Shown: one piece after another, positions 1 to 16,830 of the stretch
Position numbering within the stretch: the first letter of the stretch is position 1
How the letters are laid out: each line of letters starts with the position of its first letter
DNA from: Cyanoderma ruficeps
Lineage: Eukaryota; Chordata; Aves; Passeriformes; Timaliidae
NCBI GenBank assembly: GCA_008694505.1
Contig: VZDJ01007747.1
Coordinates: 7,844,399 to 7,908,398, forward strand
DNA length: 64,000 bases
Direction of reading: 5' to 3'
The notes under the pieces: model-generated
The model's database searches: none
What the model saw: the letters and a program-made list of their open reading frames with translations, nothing else
Told to the model about the DNA's origin: nothing
Program-made: the position numbers and the translations under genes

Positions 1-2560
<2,560 letters not shown>

Positions 2561-4741
2561 TTATAAGCATGAAATTACATTTGAGCTCTTAGGGTTCTCT
2601 GCTATAATTAATTGTTACTAATAATCATTTAATAGATCATTTTAAGGTTGCTGTGGGGCAATGAACTGCAACTGTGTAAAGTCAGGGACTTCCAGTTACT
2701 TTGTAATTATTTATTACACTTTCAAAAGTTAATACCTTTAGGACAGACTCTCTGAAATGACACAGAAGTTTGTTAGAATATACACAGCATATACATATAT
2801 ATATACAGATAATGGAGACAGACTGAAGCACTATAAAGAAACTGGGAATTTTAAAGCTGATTTTACTTTATATGTACAGGAATAGTGATTAAGAAACATT
2901 CAAATATACCTAAAATACTAATTTTCCCAAGTATAAATGGCATAATGTCTTTTTCCTCTAATTTCTAACCACAGAAGCCAAATGCAAACACTTTCAAAAA
3001 TAGCTAATGTAAACTCTTACTACCCTACTAATTCTATCAAGTTCTTACAAGCTTTTGACAAGCCTATTACCTTACCAAAACCTGTTATATAAGTAGCTGA
3101 CCTGAAAAGGCTCCAGTTTCTCAATGGGGACACATAGAGTTTGTAAATAGATCAAAATTAATCATTGTTAGATTTTTAATTCTGATGAACTTATCCCAGA
3201 GAAATGTTCTTTAATATATGCACCGTTTTGTTTTATGCCTGTGTATGTTGTAGACATCTACTTTGATGCCAGCTGAGGAATTTTTAAGATGCTGAGAGTG
3301 ATTTAGAATTGCCATATTACATAGGGCATGTATAAGAAGTAATACCACAGAACTGAAAGAGCCAAAACTAGCACAACTTTTCGTTGTAATGCTGCACAGT
3401 TTACAGTTTTATATTAGGCACAGAAAAAAATATAGCGTTAATTATGTTATATTAAATTATAAAATTATTATAAATATTTATATATAATTATAACATTAAT
3501 TCCTAGGTAGAATAATTACTCTTTATCAGTCTCCTATGATAATTGCAAAACCATTATTATATTTGTATCAACAGAAAATATCTTCTGAAAAACATGTAAT
3601 ACAGGGGCTTTTGTGTTTCAGTTGTTCTGCAAAGGAATTCATTCAGTAACTATTCACGTAAACACAAAGTACCTAAAAGAATAATAGGGAATAACAGGAG
3701 CATTAGAAGAAAAAAAAACAAGACAGAAACATTTTATGCTACCAGAAGTCATTTCCTACATAATAATATAAAAGCATTATAAAGGATAATCACCTTGTTG
3801 GTACATTAGAGAGTATGAAAACCATTTACAAAGATAAGAAAAATCGCTACAAAACCACCTTTTCCAATTATCAATTAAAAATACATACTATGCCACCTGA
3901 ATATTAGTGCTAACTGCTTCCCATTCTTTAAAAGCCTTTTTATTGAGTTCACATTAAAGTGAATTAAGAAAATATGAAATTGTGTAGATCTTGCAGCTGG
4001 TACATAAAGGACAAAAATGTAGTCTGGGAAAAATTAGTAACTCTAAACCCATTACGGTTATACAAGTACTACTAAATATGTAATGGTGTGTACTGGAAAC
4101 TTTAGCAATCACTGACATTTCAAGGCCATGAACATTCAGTATGAGGAGCATCGTTCCTCTCATTGTTTCATTTTAAATGCTTGTTTTCACTATCTTCAGT
4201 TGCACAAATAAGGATGACACTTTACAGCTCAGGTTGAAGAAAACCTTTTTTAAATCCCCAAAACACCTGGCTTTATAGTACCACATTTTAAATTCAAAAT
4301 CAGGGTACTCAGCTTCCCTTATTTGAACTAAAATCTGTTATCTGTTTAAATTGACCAATTATAAATGAAAAGCAACATATTTTTAAAAAGAAGAATCATA
4401 ATAAAAAAATTATTGGATAGAATGATTCTGCTATTTCAAATAATAATACTACATATTTTATCACCCTGCCAATTATTTAATTTTTGTCTACATTAAACCT
4501 ATCATTTTGATTACAGATAAAAGATTCAATGCCTGTTGTTGTACAGGTATTTTATACTGGTGATATATTTTGGAATTCTTTGGAAAATACACTCACTATG
4601 AGTCTGTGAGGATAGATTTTAGAAGGTACAGAAGTCATTTCATACCATGATAAATCTTAACTGTCTGTGATTTCCTGCTGTAAGAGCTGTTCCAACCTGA
4701 ATTCTCATGTGCAAGATCTAGCCATCTCCCAGTTTTCCAAT

Positions 4742-4758
4742 GAGATCTGATCATCAGA
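4742..4758. repeat. GATC-rich hairpin
   Basis: GATCTGA and TCAGATC are exact inverted copies around TCA. A further GTGATCAGA follows within 20 bases. Confidence 0.6.
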
Positions 4759-7700
4759 TCAACTGTGATCAGAAGAAAAATGGACCTTCATGGAACTTTT
4801 TGGCTGCTGGCTGGCTTTTCCTTTTGAGGGGGAAAGAGACTAAGATTCTATCACATGAGATACAATTCAGAACCAGGTACAACTCAAGTGTGGGTGTTTG
4901 GATTTTGAAAAAATTACCTGCTTCTGTAGCAACTTGAAGGGCAGATCAACTGTGATATGAAGTAAAAAGCCATATGAGACTCCAGCAAAACCAATATGAC
5001 TACCTGACAAATTAAGGTTGCACACTTCTTTACAGAAGTTTTTGTAAGACATTAGTTAAAAGTGTAGGACAAATAGAATAAAATTCCATGTGTATCATAC
5101 ACTATCATGTATTCACACTTTTTCTTAAGCCAATTCTTTAAACCCAGATTGTCGACTCCTTGGTTAAACTGAACAGCGATTTGTTAGAGAGGAAAACTGA
5201 CAAAATTTTTAGCAAGTCACAACCCAGAAACAAAATACTTACTATAAAGGTTAAAGCCTGATTAAGATTGTCTGCATAATTTTATGATTGTGCCATACAT
5301 GTCAAACATGAATTATTTTATTTCCAACTCTTTATGTTGAAAATTCATACCAGAGAAGGCTCACAAATATTTATGCTCACAATTTTTAGTTTGAATTTGC
5401 ATAAAGACAGTGAAGCACTTACTTTCAATATTATAAGCTGGTAAAAGGCGAACATACAGCAAAACTGTTCATGGTTCATTATGATATGCCATAAATACTG
5501 AAAACTTAGGAATTTACCTACATTTTCAAATTAAATATGTCTTTCCCAAAATATGAAATTTATCCATCAGAATTTAATGCTCTTGGAAGCAGGAGGAAGG
5601 ATTTCCATTTTCTGGAAAAGATTAAATTTCTAAAAGATATAGCACATATTTATTTATTTCCTATGAAACACCATACTGTCACCTCACTTCAAAGCCTCTC
5701 AGAAATTTAGTCAGAACAACTCCAAAATTTAGAAGACTGGGAATGGCAATCTGATTAAAAATGACAAAGTGAATATCAGAATAGATTGTTTCATTCCTTT
5801 TAATCTGATTTCTGACAGTCAAAATGAAAAATCTGCAGATTTTATGAAACTAGACCACAAATAACATAACACATCCTTCATTAATCTACCTTACCTGAAG
5901 TGTTATCAGCCAGTCTTTTTTTGTTTGCCTGTGATTAATGATCTTTATGTACCTCCCCAAGGAAGATGCTACGTAAATACAACTACAAACAAAACCTTCC
6001 TTTAAATCAAATATGGTCACTCAGTTAAACATGCATTCATCTTCCCTAAAAGCAAGTACCTCATCACAAGAGTGCCACTCAGTGCTTGATAAAACACCAA
6101 GTACGTCAAACACCAGACGTTGTGAGAACTGTGCTCCAAATTAATTCTGACTGCATAAGGGGGGGTTCAGTTACTTGTTCCACCATCTTCCACAGCAGAA
6201 TAATGTTTTATAAATTAAAATAATTGATTAATTATAAAACCAAATTGAAAAAAAAGGTTGGTAAATTGTTCCTTTCTTTAGCTTCTGTTAATCTAGTTAA
6301 ACCAATATTCTTATAATTTACCACCAAATTCTGTAGGCCAGCTACATAATCCTCTATTTGGTGTCTAGAGTAGAGTGATACCTTTGATCCATGTAAAGAT
6401 ACAGGACTTGTGCATGACAGAATGACTCAGAGATCTCCAAGCAAACAGATACATGAACTGCTAAACCCACACCTAGTGGGCCTTCAAAGGCATGTGCTGA
6501 ACTGCATTTTAAGGTATTATCTCAATACTATCCCTAACTAAACAAGTTACATAGTTAAGATAGAGACATCTATCTGCAAACTACCCCAATGAGAGGTACA
6601 TTTCCCTGCCTTTCCAATTCTGCACTTAGCAGGGGAAAGACCTAATCTGACTTGGAAGATGTAAATGCGTCCTTAGGTGTCTGTAAATACAATGCTATAG
6701 GTGCCTAGCTCACAGTATAAGACCAGAATAAGTACTAGGGCCACATAGATAGGCTGGATAAATTCTGCATCTCAGAACTAAACCTGTGGCTTTGGACTCA
6801 ACCAAGATAAAACAGTGAGTGTAAACAAAATCCTGCACCCTTATACTTTCTGTCCACTTCAATTTAGCACTAGTCCTTGAACCTTCTCAAGAAATGAAGC
6901 TTGCTCCTCCTTCCTTCACAGCCTGCATGAATATAATGATACTTGATACAACCAAAGGCACCTAAGAAAGATCAAGATGTTAGAGTTTGTATGATGATCA
7001 CAGTGCTTGTAAGCTTTATCTCCCCACTAATCCCTAAGAGAGTCTTAATTTCCCCCAGTTTTAAAGTTTCTTGTAGGGTTCTTATTTTTATTTTGAACCT
7101 AGAATTGAACATAGCTCATATGTAGTTTTTCCTTGATTAGTGATGGTAAAAATAGAAAATGAAACCTAAATAATATGTCCCTAATTAATAGCAGAAAATA
7201 AACAGAACTAGAAGTCAACATGCAAAATTTTCTTCTGCCTATGTAACACATAGTGAAAACCAAAGTTGATAAAAATACAAAGATAAGATAAACTCCTTAT
7301 CCTTTCTCTAAGTTCCAGGCCTTCCAAATAACTCTTAATAACACCACTGGTTAGATGCAAAATCAGAAGTAATAAGGTAGAAATTTAGATACCAAGGTCC
7401 AACCAAGCATTTTGGTCAGTTTAAAAAACAAAGTCTGACAGACAGGTGCAATTTATATAAGTTTCTCCTCTGCAAACAAGTTCCATAAAGTATTGGCTGG
7501 CATAAAGTGCAAAAGTATTATCATTAATACAGAAATAAAACCAAAATAACTTTGGGGTGTTTTGTTTTTTGCAGAGTTAAAGATGAGTTTTTTGTAGAAA
7601 TATAATGTATTTTCATTTGTCCTATGTTAACCTGGTAAGTAAAAGAAATATATGCAGGTATTTGAAATTACAGATACTAATTCATAAATAAGGATGTTAA

Positions 7701-8835
7701 CTTCTTTCTATGAATCTAAAACCTAATCATTGAAAGGAGGGAAAGGAAGAGGAAAATTTATTTTTATTAATATTATATATTCAACTTGCTTTCAGGCTAT
7801 GTCACTTTCCTTTTCTGTAAAATTTTGCTTTCTTAGTTACTAGTGTAAGAAATAAATTTAAAAAAATCTCTAAGTCCAATCAGGTATAGATTTTTTCACT
7901 TCAGACTCTTCTTCCTTCAAAAAGGAACTTGAATTTCATTGTTGAGCAAGATTAAAATATTTTTAGAGCCTATGGATCTTTCACTGATGGCAACCAGAAA
8001 AGGTTTACTGTTTATAAAATGGCAGTTCCACCATGGTAGAATAATTGCATTCATAACTGGAAAAAACACATTTTATTTTCATGCCTACCCATAACACTTC
8101 TACTCCTTTTCTATTCAGCAAAAACAATATAGAGTAATCAAGCAGTCTACCGTGATAGAAACACTGGCATTTCATTTGCAAACTTTTATTAAATTCCAGT
8201 TTGATTTTGCATAAGATAAAATAGATTAAAAAATAAGTTTTTTAAGAACTGAATATTCATAACTAACCAGAAAATTCAATTATCTTCCATTATTTTGGAT
8301 TCATTTAAAATGTGTCAAAGTGCTTTAAGAACAAACCAAACCCTTAAAGGAACTACCTCACCTTACTGGAAACCTTGCAGCTATGTTAATCAGAGATTAT
8401 GATGATGATGAGAATCCTGCCTATTTCATAGTTCACAGTTTCCAAAGATAGATACTCTCTCTGGCTAGTACCTACATCTCAAAACAGAGTGGTCTAAAAG
8501 GTTAAATTTGTAAGTCCTTTCAAAATCAAACCGCATCTCACTTGCCAATTCAGGATTTGGAAACCAAAGCATTAAATGAGTCAGACTCAGCAGTTAAAGC
8601 AGAAGAGAAGAATTTATATTGGAAAAAAAAATTTCCATTAGCCATGGAGCTACACAACCCCACAGTTTTCCTATTACATTTACACGGTGTATTGGAGTTA
8701 AAATTCTTTTTTAGCTGCAATTCTGTATTGGACTATAAAGCCATGAAAAGTATTATACCCAGATGCTCAAATTATTCAAACAGTAGATAAAAATAGTCTG
8801 CCAAATTTTAATGTATTGCTATCATACTTGAAGTA

Positions 8836-8925
8836 TTAAAAAACAAGCAACCAAAACCAAACCACAAAAAACCCCAAACAAACAAAAAACTCAAACAAAN
8901 NNNNNNNNAACCCAAACCCCAAACC
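8836..8925 (+). repeat. A/C-only low-complexity tract with internal gap
   Basis: Runs of AAC, CCAAA and AACCCC with almost no G or T, interrupted by nine N at 8900-8908. The true length across the gap is unknown. Confidence 0.85.
8900..8908. other. Assembly gap, nine N
   Basis: Nine consecutive N inside an A/C low-complexity tract. Single N also occur at 58648 (in a poly(A) run) and 61309 (after a run of eight G). All three are at sequence that is hard to read, so local lengths should not be trusted. Confidence 0.95.
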
Positions 8926-9470
8926 TTTCTTACTATTTGAAATAGTTTTTTTTTAATAAGAACACAACGTTTGCTTTTTTTGGGAGAGCAACATGTTTTT
9001 CTCTTGCATCAAGATGCAAATTCAACAGCCTTATGACTTTTGATCCAAAACATATCAATAAAATTGGAGTGTTGCTGTCACCATTTCCAATCTCCAACTG
9101 ATTCATTTCAATTTTACATTAGATAGGATGACTACATGGACACCTATGAGATAATAAATGCAATCCAAGGGCCTGATTGCACAGCAAGATTAAGGAGATG
9201 CAAAATTTAGGATGCACTATAAACTGAACTGCAATATTCACGTGAACATAAATTAACTTCAGGAGTCCTTGTTTTCTACAGCAAGTATGTTGCTTTTCAT
9301 ATCCCCTTAATATGATTACATTTAAAATGCAGACAGGAGCTATTGTTTATGACAACTGCAGATTTCAAAATTTTGACTGTGAGCACAGCTGAGAAAAATT
9401 CTCCTAATCCTGAGAACATTTTCAGGAGTACAGTAATGTCTCCCTGTGGATAGTTGACCCTGACTGGATA

Positions 9471-9945
9471 AGGAAGGTTTCATGGGCCAAGATAAAGTGA
9501 TGGAGTGATCACTCACCAATTACTGTCATAGGCAAAACAGACTCAACCTGTGGACAAATTAACTGAATTCAATACCCAACAGACAAGAGTAAGAAAAATG
9601 AGAAATAAAACCAAATATTAAAAACTCCTTTCCTCCAAAGGGCTTAACTTCACTGACAATATTCCCTATATACTCCTTCCCCAGCAGAGCAGGAGAATAG
9701 GGAATGGTGGCTGCATTCTGTTCATCACATGGTCTTTTCTACTCCTTCCTCCTTAGATGGAGAACTCCTGTCACTCTTCCCTTCCCACAGGAGACAGTCC
9801 TCCATGAACTGCTGCAACATGAGTCCTTCCCATGGGATGCAGCTCCTCATGAGCCACTCCAGCATTGGTCCCTCCCAAAGGGTGCAGTCCTTCAGGAACA
9901 GAGTGCTCCAGCATGGGTCCCTCATGGGATTAATTGTGTCTCTTG
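9471..9945. mobile_element. Bird interspersed repeat, probably retroelement-derived (family not named)
   Basis: The block starting GGCCAAGATAAAGTGATGG, followed by the CTCACCAATTACTGTCA box, the GGCAAAACAGACTCAAC box, TTAACTGAATTCA and, further on, CATCACATGGTCTTTTCT and CCTCCTTAGATGGAG, agrees in order with a repeat I have seen many times in bird genomic sequence. The copy is diverged and stops after three internal 45-bp units; fuller copies carry more related units. I recall no coding capacity. It may be LTR-like, but I cannot name the family or its orientation. It supports an avian source. Confidence 0.65.
9794..9928. repeat. Three tandem 45-bp units
   Basis: Units at 9794-9838, 9839-9883 and 9884-9928 each begin ACAG or GCAG, carry a CTCC/CTGC-rich middle and a GGTCCCTCC- or GAGTCCTTCC-like core, and end near GGGAT/GGGT/CATGGG. 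They are diverged in sequence but equal in length. Because 45 is a multiple of three, reading frames stay in register across the array, which explains three overlapping 85-codon ORFs on both strands here. None of those is a gene. Confidence 0.75.
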
Positions 9946-10228
9946 TCAAACCATACAATAACAAAGAAAACAACAGTAACAATTAATTTACTTTACTTTA
10001 ATCTCCAGGTTGAATTATTTGATGTTTCTGCAATGAATTTTAGCAAAACCAAGGCATATTTGGGGTTTAAGGCTGACTTGTTTCCATACTTGTGAAAAAG
10101 CACTGCTTTATAGCTGTCATTATAAATCCCTCTTTATAGAAAAAAAAAGCATGTTGGGAAAAGTACGTATAGAAAGTTTGAAAACACAATAATGGAAGAG
10201 TTTTTTTACTATTTTAAAACAATGTTTA

Positions 10229-10242
10229 ACACACACACACAC
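10229..10242 (+). repeat. Short CA dinucleotide run
   Basis: ACACACACACACAC; seven units. Confidence 0.85.
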
Positions 10243-11314
10243 AAAAAGGAAAAGTATACATGCAGCAACTGAATAAAGAAGAACTAAATATAATTTTCAA
10301 ATCTATACATGCAATTCCTATCCATGTTATCTATTCATATAGTATATTAATATATATATTATTATTATAAAGATATATACAGGCACCAAGGTCCCTTAAA
10401 AGTTGAAGTTCTGAAATACTCTAAAAAGCAGCAGGAAAAACCAATCTTAGAAAAGTACAGAAAAATCTTTTAAAATTAGTCTTTTGAAGTAGTGTATTAG
10501 TAGTTGACATGATATCTATAGTTGCAATCACCCCCTGGGCCTTGAAATTGTGACTAAAATTTTAAAAGTTATCTGTATGGAAATGATAACTCCAGCCTAT
10601 TTTCTATCTCTGCCATACAACTTAAAACACATGGTAATGATCAACACTCACATCTAAAAATTCTTAATTTTCTTAAACTTTTAATTGGCTGCCTAGTACT
10701 AGACTCATTAAGATAGTTTATCCATGATTAGGTTTCTCAAACACAGACCTCTAAGAAATCAAAGTACATTTGCCCAATCAAAACTCTTTAACAGAATCAA
10801 CCCTTTTAGGATAAAGCTACTAGCATTTTGATAATGCTAGCGCTGTTATGCCTACCAGAGCAGCAATTACTGGTCTTGATCTGTAATTACTTAAAATTTG
10901 CTATTTAGAGACTCCAATGAACTCTCTTTGCAAGATTTCTTCTGCACTTCTCTATCCCTAACTAAGATAAAGCAATAATACTTCTTTAGTATTACAGAAC
11001 TGATTTACCTCATTATTTCAATTGTTTTCAACGTCTACAATACATCTATATAGTTGGACTGGATGATAGCATGCAGCAGATAATAAAAATCATGGTCACA
11101 GCAGCCTAGAGTGTTCTAACACACTGCATTATACTTCAAAGTATTATATTTAAATTTCTAAATAATCACTACAGAATTTCTAAATAATTAAGCCATTCAC
11201 AAATTCTCAAACGAAATTTTCCACCTCAGAGGCTCACATTTTCTAAAGTATCCTAAGACATGATATCCCCTGAGTACACGTCATGAAAAAGTCATCTGAG
11301 TAATCACTGTGCTA

Positions 11315-11566
<252 letters not shown>

Positions 11567-13443
11567 TCAAACTTGATTTCTGTTAAAAGTGTGAAGTAAG
11601 CAAAACCAAAAAGCAAAGTATTAACTTCTTATAGCACTACAAACAGTGTTCCTTTAAGACATGAGAAATTGTTTCTGTAGTAGTTTGATCCATAGCATTT
11701 CCTTGTCTGGACTTCAAATTAAGACAAAACAAATTACTGCAGTTTTAGATACTTTCTTAGACAAGGTTTTCTGTTTATAGAAACTAAAGAAACTTTTATC
11801 AGTTTCCAAACTTATACTTTTTTTATTTATCATTCTGGAAAGGTCCATCTGAAGATTTAATAAAATTTTACCTTTGATAAAGCTTTTCATGTAAACAGAG
11901 AAATGTAGTGTATGCAAAAACCCCCATCAAATCTGATAGAAAAATATATGCTATATATATTTCATAATAATATTTGACTTCAGAAAGCAGAAATTACTCA
12001 TGAGTGCTCATAAGCTATCTCTACCTTTTCATTTATTGGACATAGCAAGCTTATTTGAACAAGAAAAGGTGGGATTGCCAAAGGAGAGAAAGGATATCTC
12101 TGACAAGATCTGATCTACTCTTTTCATTAACAAGTCTTCCATAAAGTGGAAAACGTTACAGAAATTTCCTGTATACAGTGATTACAGTCAGTACTTATTT
12201 TAAACCAAAGCACAAAATTACGTACGCCTGGTGTTCTCTTGTGTCAGTTGCTGCATATTTTAAATTGGATAGAGAAACAGTTTAAAACCGTTTGTTTGGG
12301 GTTTTTTATTAAGATAATCTTAGGATTTTGAAAGGATTTTTTATAAGATGAGACACGTAAATATGTACCAGCATAATACCATGTATTTGTTGCAGATGTA
12401 TATTTGCAGTTAGCCAATACTTAACTTCAAGCAGTGAATTCAAGACTAGAGCAATATACTGATTAGCAAAGAAAGCTATTTTGCAATCTTCTTTTTAGTC
12501 ATTATTATGAAGATGAGAAACAACTATTTACCTCATGGAAACTGCATAGACAGTTTCATTTTGCAAGCAGACCATCTAATAAACCTCTAATTCACATGTA
12601 TAGGGCTGGAATTTATCATTTTGGTATATTTAATGGTATATGCATCATTATGGTGACACTGTGAACATCTTCACAGCCATTACAAAAGGCAGAGAGAGAA
12701 AATGTTCCTAAATGCTTCTCACTACCCTAGAAAGACTCAGATCTAGAAGAGAAAGATTTATGATAGAAATTAAATCATGGAAGAAAAAATGTTTTTTGGA
12801 ATCAAAACCACTCTAGCCTTTTTTGTTTTGGTTTTTCTAAAAGCCACCAACTGCTATGTAGCTATTTAAGTAACAGAAATAGACAAACCCAAGCTGTATT
12901 TAACTGACAGCCTAAGCTATGCATACTATTTGCATATTTGTCCTCATCTGCCAGGGGCATGAAGGCTGAGGCCATACAATTCGTAAGAGTTGAGTTCTGC
13001 TTGACTGCTTTTCGGGGGTCTAATGCAGAAATACTCAGTAGGGAAACATGTTTATTCCTCAGGCATTCTGAAGCTGCAGTGAGCAAACCTTGCCATCTGA
13101 ATGGATGCAGCTCCAGGTGGTGGGGAGGGAAAAGAGCACTTAACTTGAACATACTCTAATTCATTTGGGTGAACTCCAAGAGACTGGGCTAGAAAGCAAG
13201 TACCATCTTTGTCTCCCCTAGATAACTTTTCTGGCTGTGGTGTCCTCGAAAAGACAGTCTGGCTTCACTCTGCTGCAGGTGATGACTAACTTCATTTTCC
13301 CCACACTCATGGCAGGGCTGGGATGGCAGGGAAGACAAGACAAATCCTATTTGATACTGGACAGCTCAGAGCTAGCTACCACAGCCAGATTTTAGCCCCT
13401 GTAAATATCAGTCTCATTCTGCAGGTTTAAAACTGTGAAGAGC

Positions 13444-13481
13444 TATTCTTTAGAATAGAGTTTATTCTTTAGAATAGAGTT
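13444..13481 (+). repeat. Exact 19-bp tandem duplication
   Basis: TATTCTTTAGAATAGAGTT at 13444-13462 is repeated exactly at 13463-13481. Each unit contains the palindrome ATTCTTTAGAAT. Confidence 0.93.
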
Positions 13482-14958
13482 AGTAAAAGAGTTTTCTTAA
13501 TAATATCTGTTAAATCATGGATTTGTCACAGTAGCATTAACAAGTTGCTTCATGTCTGAGTTTAAAAAAGAAATGCAACTTACACTGACTTTTTTTTACC
13601 TTCAAGTACAGAACCATGTCCCTCACTTTAATGATTGATCAAGAATTGAAAAGAGGTTCTCATCTCTACAAAGGCAATAATGATGCTAATGTTCATTTGA
13701 ATAATGAAGATTATTTAATTATAAATTGTGGACAACTTTAACACAAATTGCACAAATATTTCCATGAGTGATTTTACAAATCATGTAAATTTAGAGGAAA
13801 ACCAATTAAATTTATGTATCACATGATCATGAAATACATTGCAATTATTAGTTGTGTTTCCTACTTTTAACTCAAAATAGCGTTTATGGAAAGCACTTGT
13901 AAATGGAGTTTGATTGCAGTCCAAAAAAGACATTTTAATGTATTTAAGACATTAACTTTATATCTAAAACTTAAGGAAAAATGAACTCATGTATTCTGCC
14001 ACAACACCTGTTCAGAGGGAATTCAGAAAACATCTTTTCGACAACATTTCTTTTTTGTATGCTTGTCCTTGCATAGCACGAACTCCTGTAGCTAGTATAA
14101 TAGTCATATAAGAGCACCTACATATTGCATGTTTATAAACTATCTATACATTTTCCCAGAAGAGAAAAATACTTGTATCATTTTTCAATATAAAACATAA
14201 ATGCTGTCTAATACAAAATAATCTGAGACACTGCTATTGCTACAAGTTTGGGTACTTCCTGTAGACAAACTTCATTCACAAGTTAAGCAAAGTAATCTGT
14301 TAGAACTACTATATTATTTATATTTTGATCTAACACCCATCTATGCATTTTAACAATGCACTTTAAGCCAGTGAGAGATGAACCTTCAGTTTATGATCTT
14401 AGCTAACTACAGTTGTGTTAAACCAGGTTTCCACAGCTATACTACATTTAAACCTTTTCGTTTTATACATAATTGAAAGGAGACCTCCCCCAGGCTGGAG
14501 TAGCAGCACAGAGAAAAACTCAGTTGCTTTATTTATGTTCTAATTTAGTAAGCATTAGTTGTGAAACAGTTGTCTCAATGACACACAAATGGGGAATGGG
14601 GATTAAGTATGTCAACCTTTATAGTGAGGAAAAGTAATTTATGCTTAACAAAATTGAGAAAGACAAACTACTGGGAATATACTACAGTTGCATTACTTCC
14701 AAAAAGGTCTGCTAAATTCTATATAATTAGCTACATACATGAAAGGGTAACCCACACGTACATAATTTACTAACTTAATTCAGTACTTTTTTCTTTCATT
14801 TTTAAACTAGAATTCCTGCAAGAATAAATAGTTATTTTCTGAAAAAATTCCTAGAAAGGAATATAAAAATAGAGAAAGAAAACAAAAAAATTGCTTTTCT
14901 GTTTGTTTCATTCATGGGAAGGACCAGTTCCTTCCCGGAACTACATACCAGTTTTTGT

Positions 14959-15002
14959 CACACAAACAAACAAACAAATACACTCAAAACAAACAAAAAC
15001 CC
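14959..15002 (+). repeat. A/C-rich low-complexity tract (CAAA units)
   Basis: CACAAACAAACAAACAAATA followed by CACTCAAAACAAACAAAAAC. Confidence 0.8.
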
Positions 15003-16792
15003 GAAATTAAAACACTCTGCTATGATTTATTTCACAAGTTTTCTGATACTGTCTGTGCAATCACAGGTGGTGTGCAGAAACCTAAAAGTGACAAACGAAA
15101 CACAATGGAATCTAAGTGCAGGTCTGCAGTTCCATATCTTGTTCTTTCTGAAACAGTGATATTCCTAGGGTTTACTTCATTCAAACTCGAAAGTAGTAGA
15201 AAAATGGAAACATTTGTTGTTTCCTTCCATTCAGTGCAAGTTTTGTAGCTGTATCTCTGTTACCTAGGAAACAGCTGAAAGTTAGATTTTGAGTGCTATT
15301 ATCCTTCTAGACAGTATTGAATAGTGGTACCTGCCTATAACAGGAAAAAAATGTTCTGTTTGACAATCAGTCTTCCTTAATTTGTAAGAGAAAAAATTAT
15401 CAAAAAATTGACTAATTATTTATGAAAATATGAGAAAGGAATATACACATAACAGCTGCAGACAAATAATAAAGAAACAGCTAAGACAATAGTTTAAGGA
15501 ATAGTCTTTATATCCAAAGTCAGATATCAGATTCTTATATCTTTTAGTTTTTAGAAAAACACTAAGAAAAAAAGAATGCACATATTTAAAAAACACAATA
15601 AAGCAAATAATTTGATTTCTCTTTTCAGTTCTTTTACCACATTCATAATCAATACTTTAGCCTTTCTTTGCCTGAGCCACTCCATTTAGCAGGAACAACC
15701 CTTATGTCAGAAAGCTAACACTCATGGCATGTCTATCCCTACAGAAGTCATCAGCTGCTGAGACACAATCTGATTGTGAGCTATGATTTTGCACTGAGTT
15801 TTATCTCTATTGATATCTTCTTATTTATATCTATATAGCACAAATGGTTTTCGCAATATTCTTTTAAAATGCAAATAAATTTGGACCTCTCAGACATGAC
15901 AACCATTTTTCAGCAAAGTATATCTCACATGAACACTTTAGTCCAAAACCAACATATACATAAATCAGACTCTAGGAAATGGCATAGACCTGGTAAGCAG
16001 CAGCTTCTAACTTTCTACATTCTGAACATATTCAGAATAATCTAATTACCTAAAACAATTTACTGCAAAATCACAAATTACATTGCAAGGAGCAAACATG
16101 AGAAATCAGTCCAAGACAATATATATATTTATACATACACACATATAGAAACTAATACAGATATGCAGACACATACTTTGATATGTACATAGACACGCAC
16201 AAATCTGATTAATTCAAGTTCAAACATAAGAGGCAACTCGAAGGTCTTCATGCATTCAGGTATTTCTCAACATCTGTCTATAGAAAAAGCATGAAGGTTG
16301 TAATCTTTCTTGTAGCCCTAACAAATGAAGGGACACTTCAGACAACTGAAATTGCTTAGGTTTATCTGAAAGAAACTTCAAGTTCAGATATCATTTCACA
16401 ATAGCTTATTTTTCAATATAAAGCTCCTATCTTCCAAATCTAGAGGTCAGAATTTTGACACTTATTCTTTGATCTCCTCACTGAAGCTCTGGAACTAGAA
16501 GAGAAACAATCTCATCTGTACATAGAACAGAATTTTGACCTATGGCCATCAGAGTTTGAGGCAGGTGGAGAGGAAAGCTTTACACTCAAAAGCAAATAAA
16601 GAGGGATTAACATCAAAGCTTCTCCCTGTTGAAGTTATGTTTTAAATTAAAGGTGAGAATTTGAGAACTTTCTACCATTTTTTTTAAAAATATGAGATTC
16701 TGGGCCTGCAAAATTTGGCTCAACATCTGCTCAGCTTTGCACATCCAGAGTGACTAAAAAAAAGAAAGAAAAAGGACATTTTGTATCTGTGT

Positions 16793-16830
16793 TCTGGGGT
16801 TTTGGGTTTTTTTTTGTGGGGGGGACTGGG
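16793..16830 (+). repeat. T/G tract with clustered G runs (possible G-quadruplex)
   Basis: G runs at 16796-16799, 16804-16806, 16818-16824 (seven G) and 16828-16830, separated by T-rich loops. Four GGG groups can be chosen, one with an 11-base loop or by splitting the seven-G run. The G-rich strand is the template strand of FSTL5, so the transcript would be C/A-rich here. Confidence 0.55.

Noticed and set aside
9704..9986. Three overlapping 85-codon ORFs, two plus and one minus
   Set aside because: They run through the 45-bp tandem units of an interspersed repeat; unit length divisible by three explains all of them.
12862..13159. 96-codon minus and 73-codon plus ORFs
   Set aside because: No family resemblance and no splice signals placed to use them.
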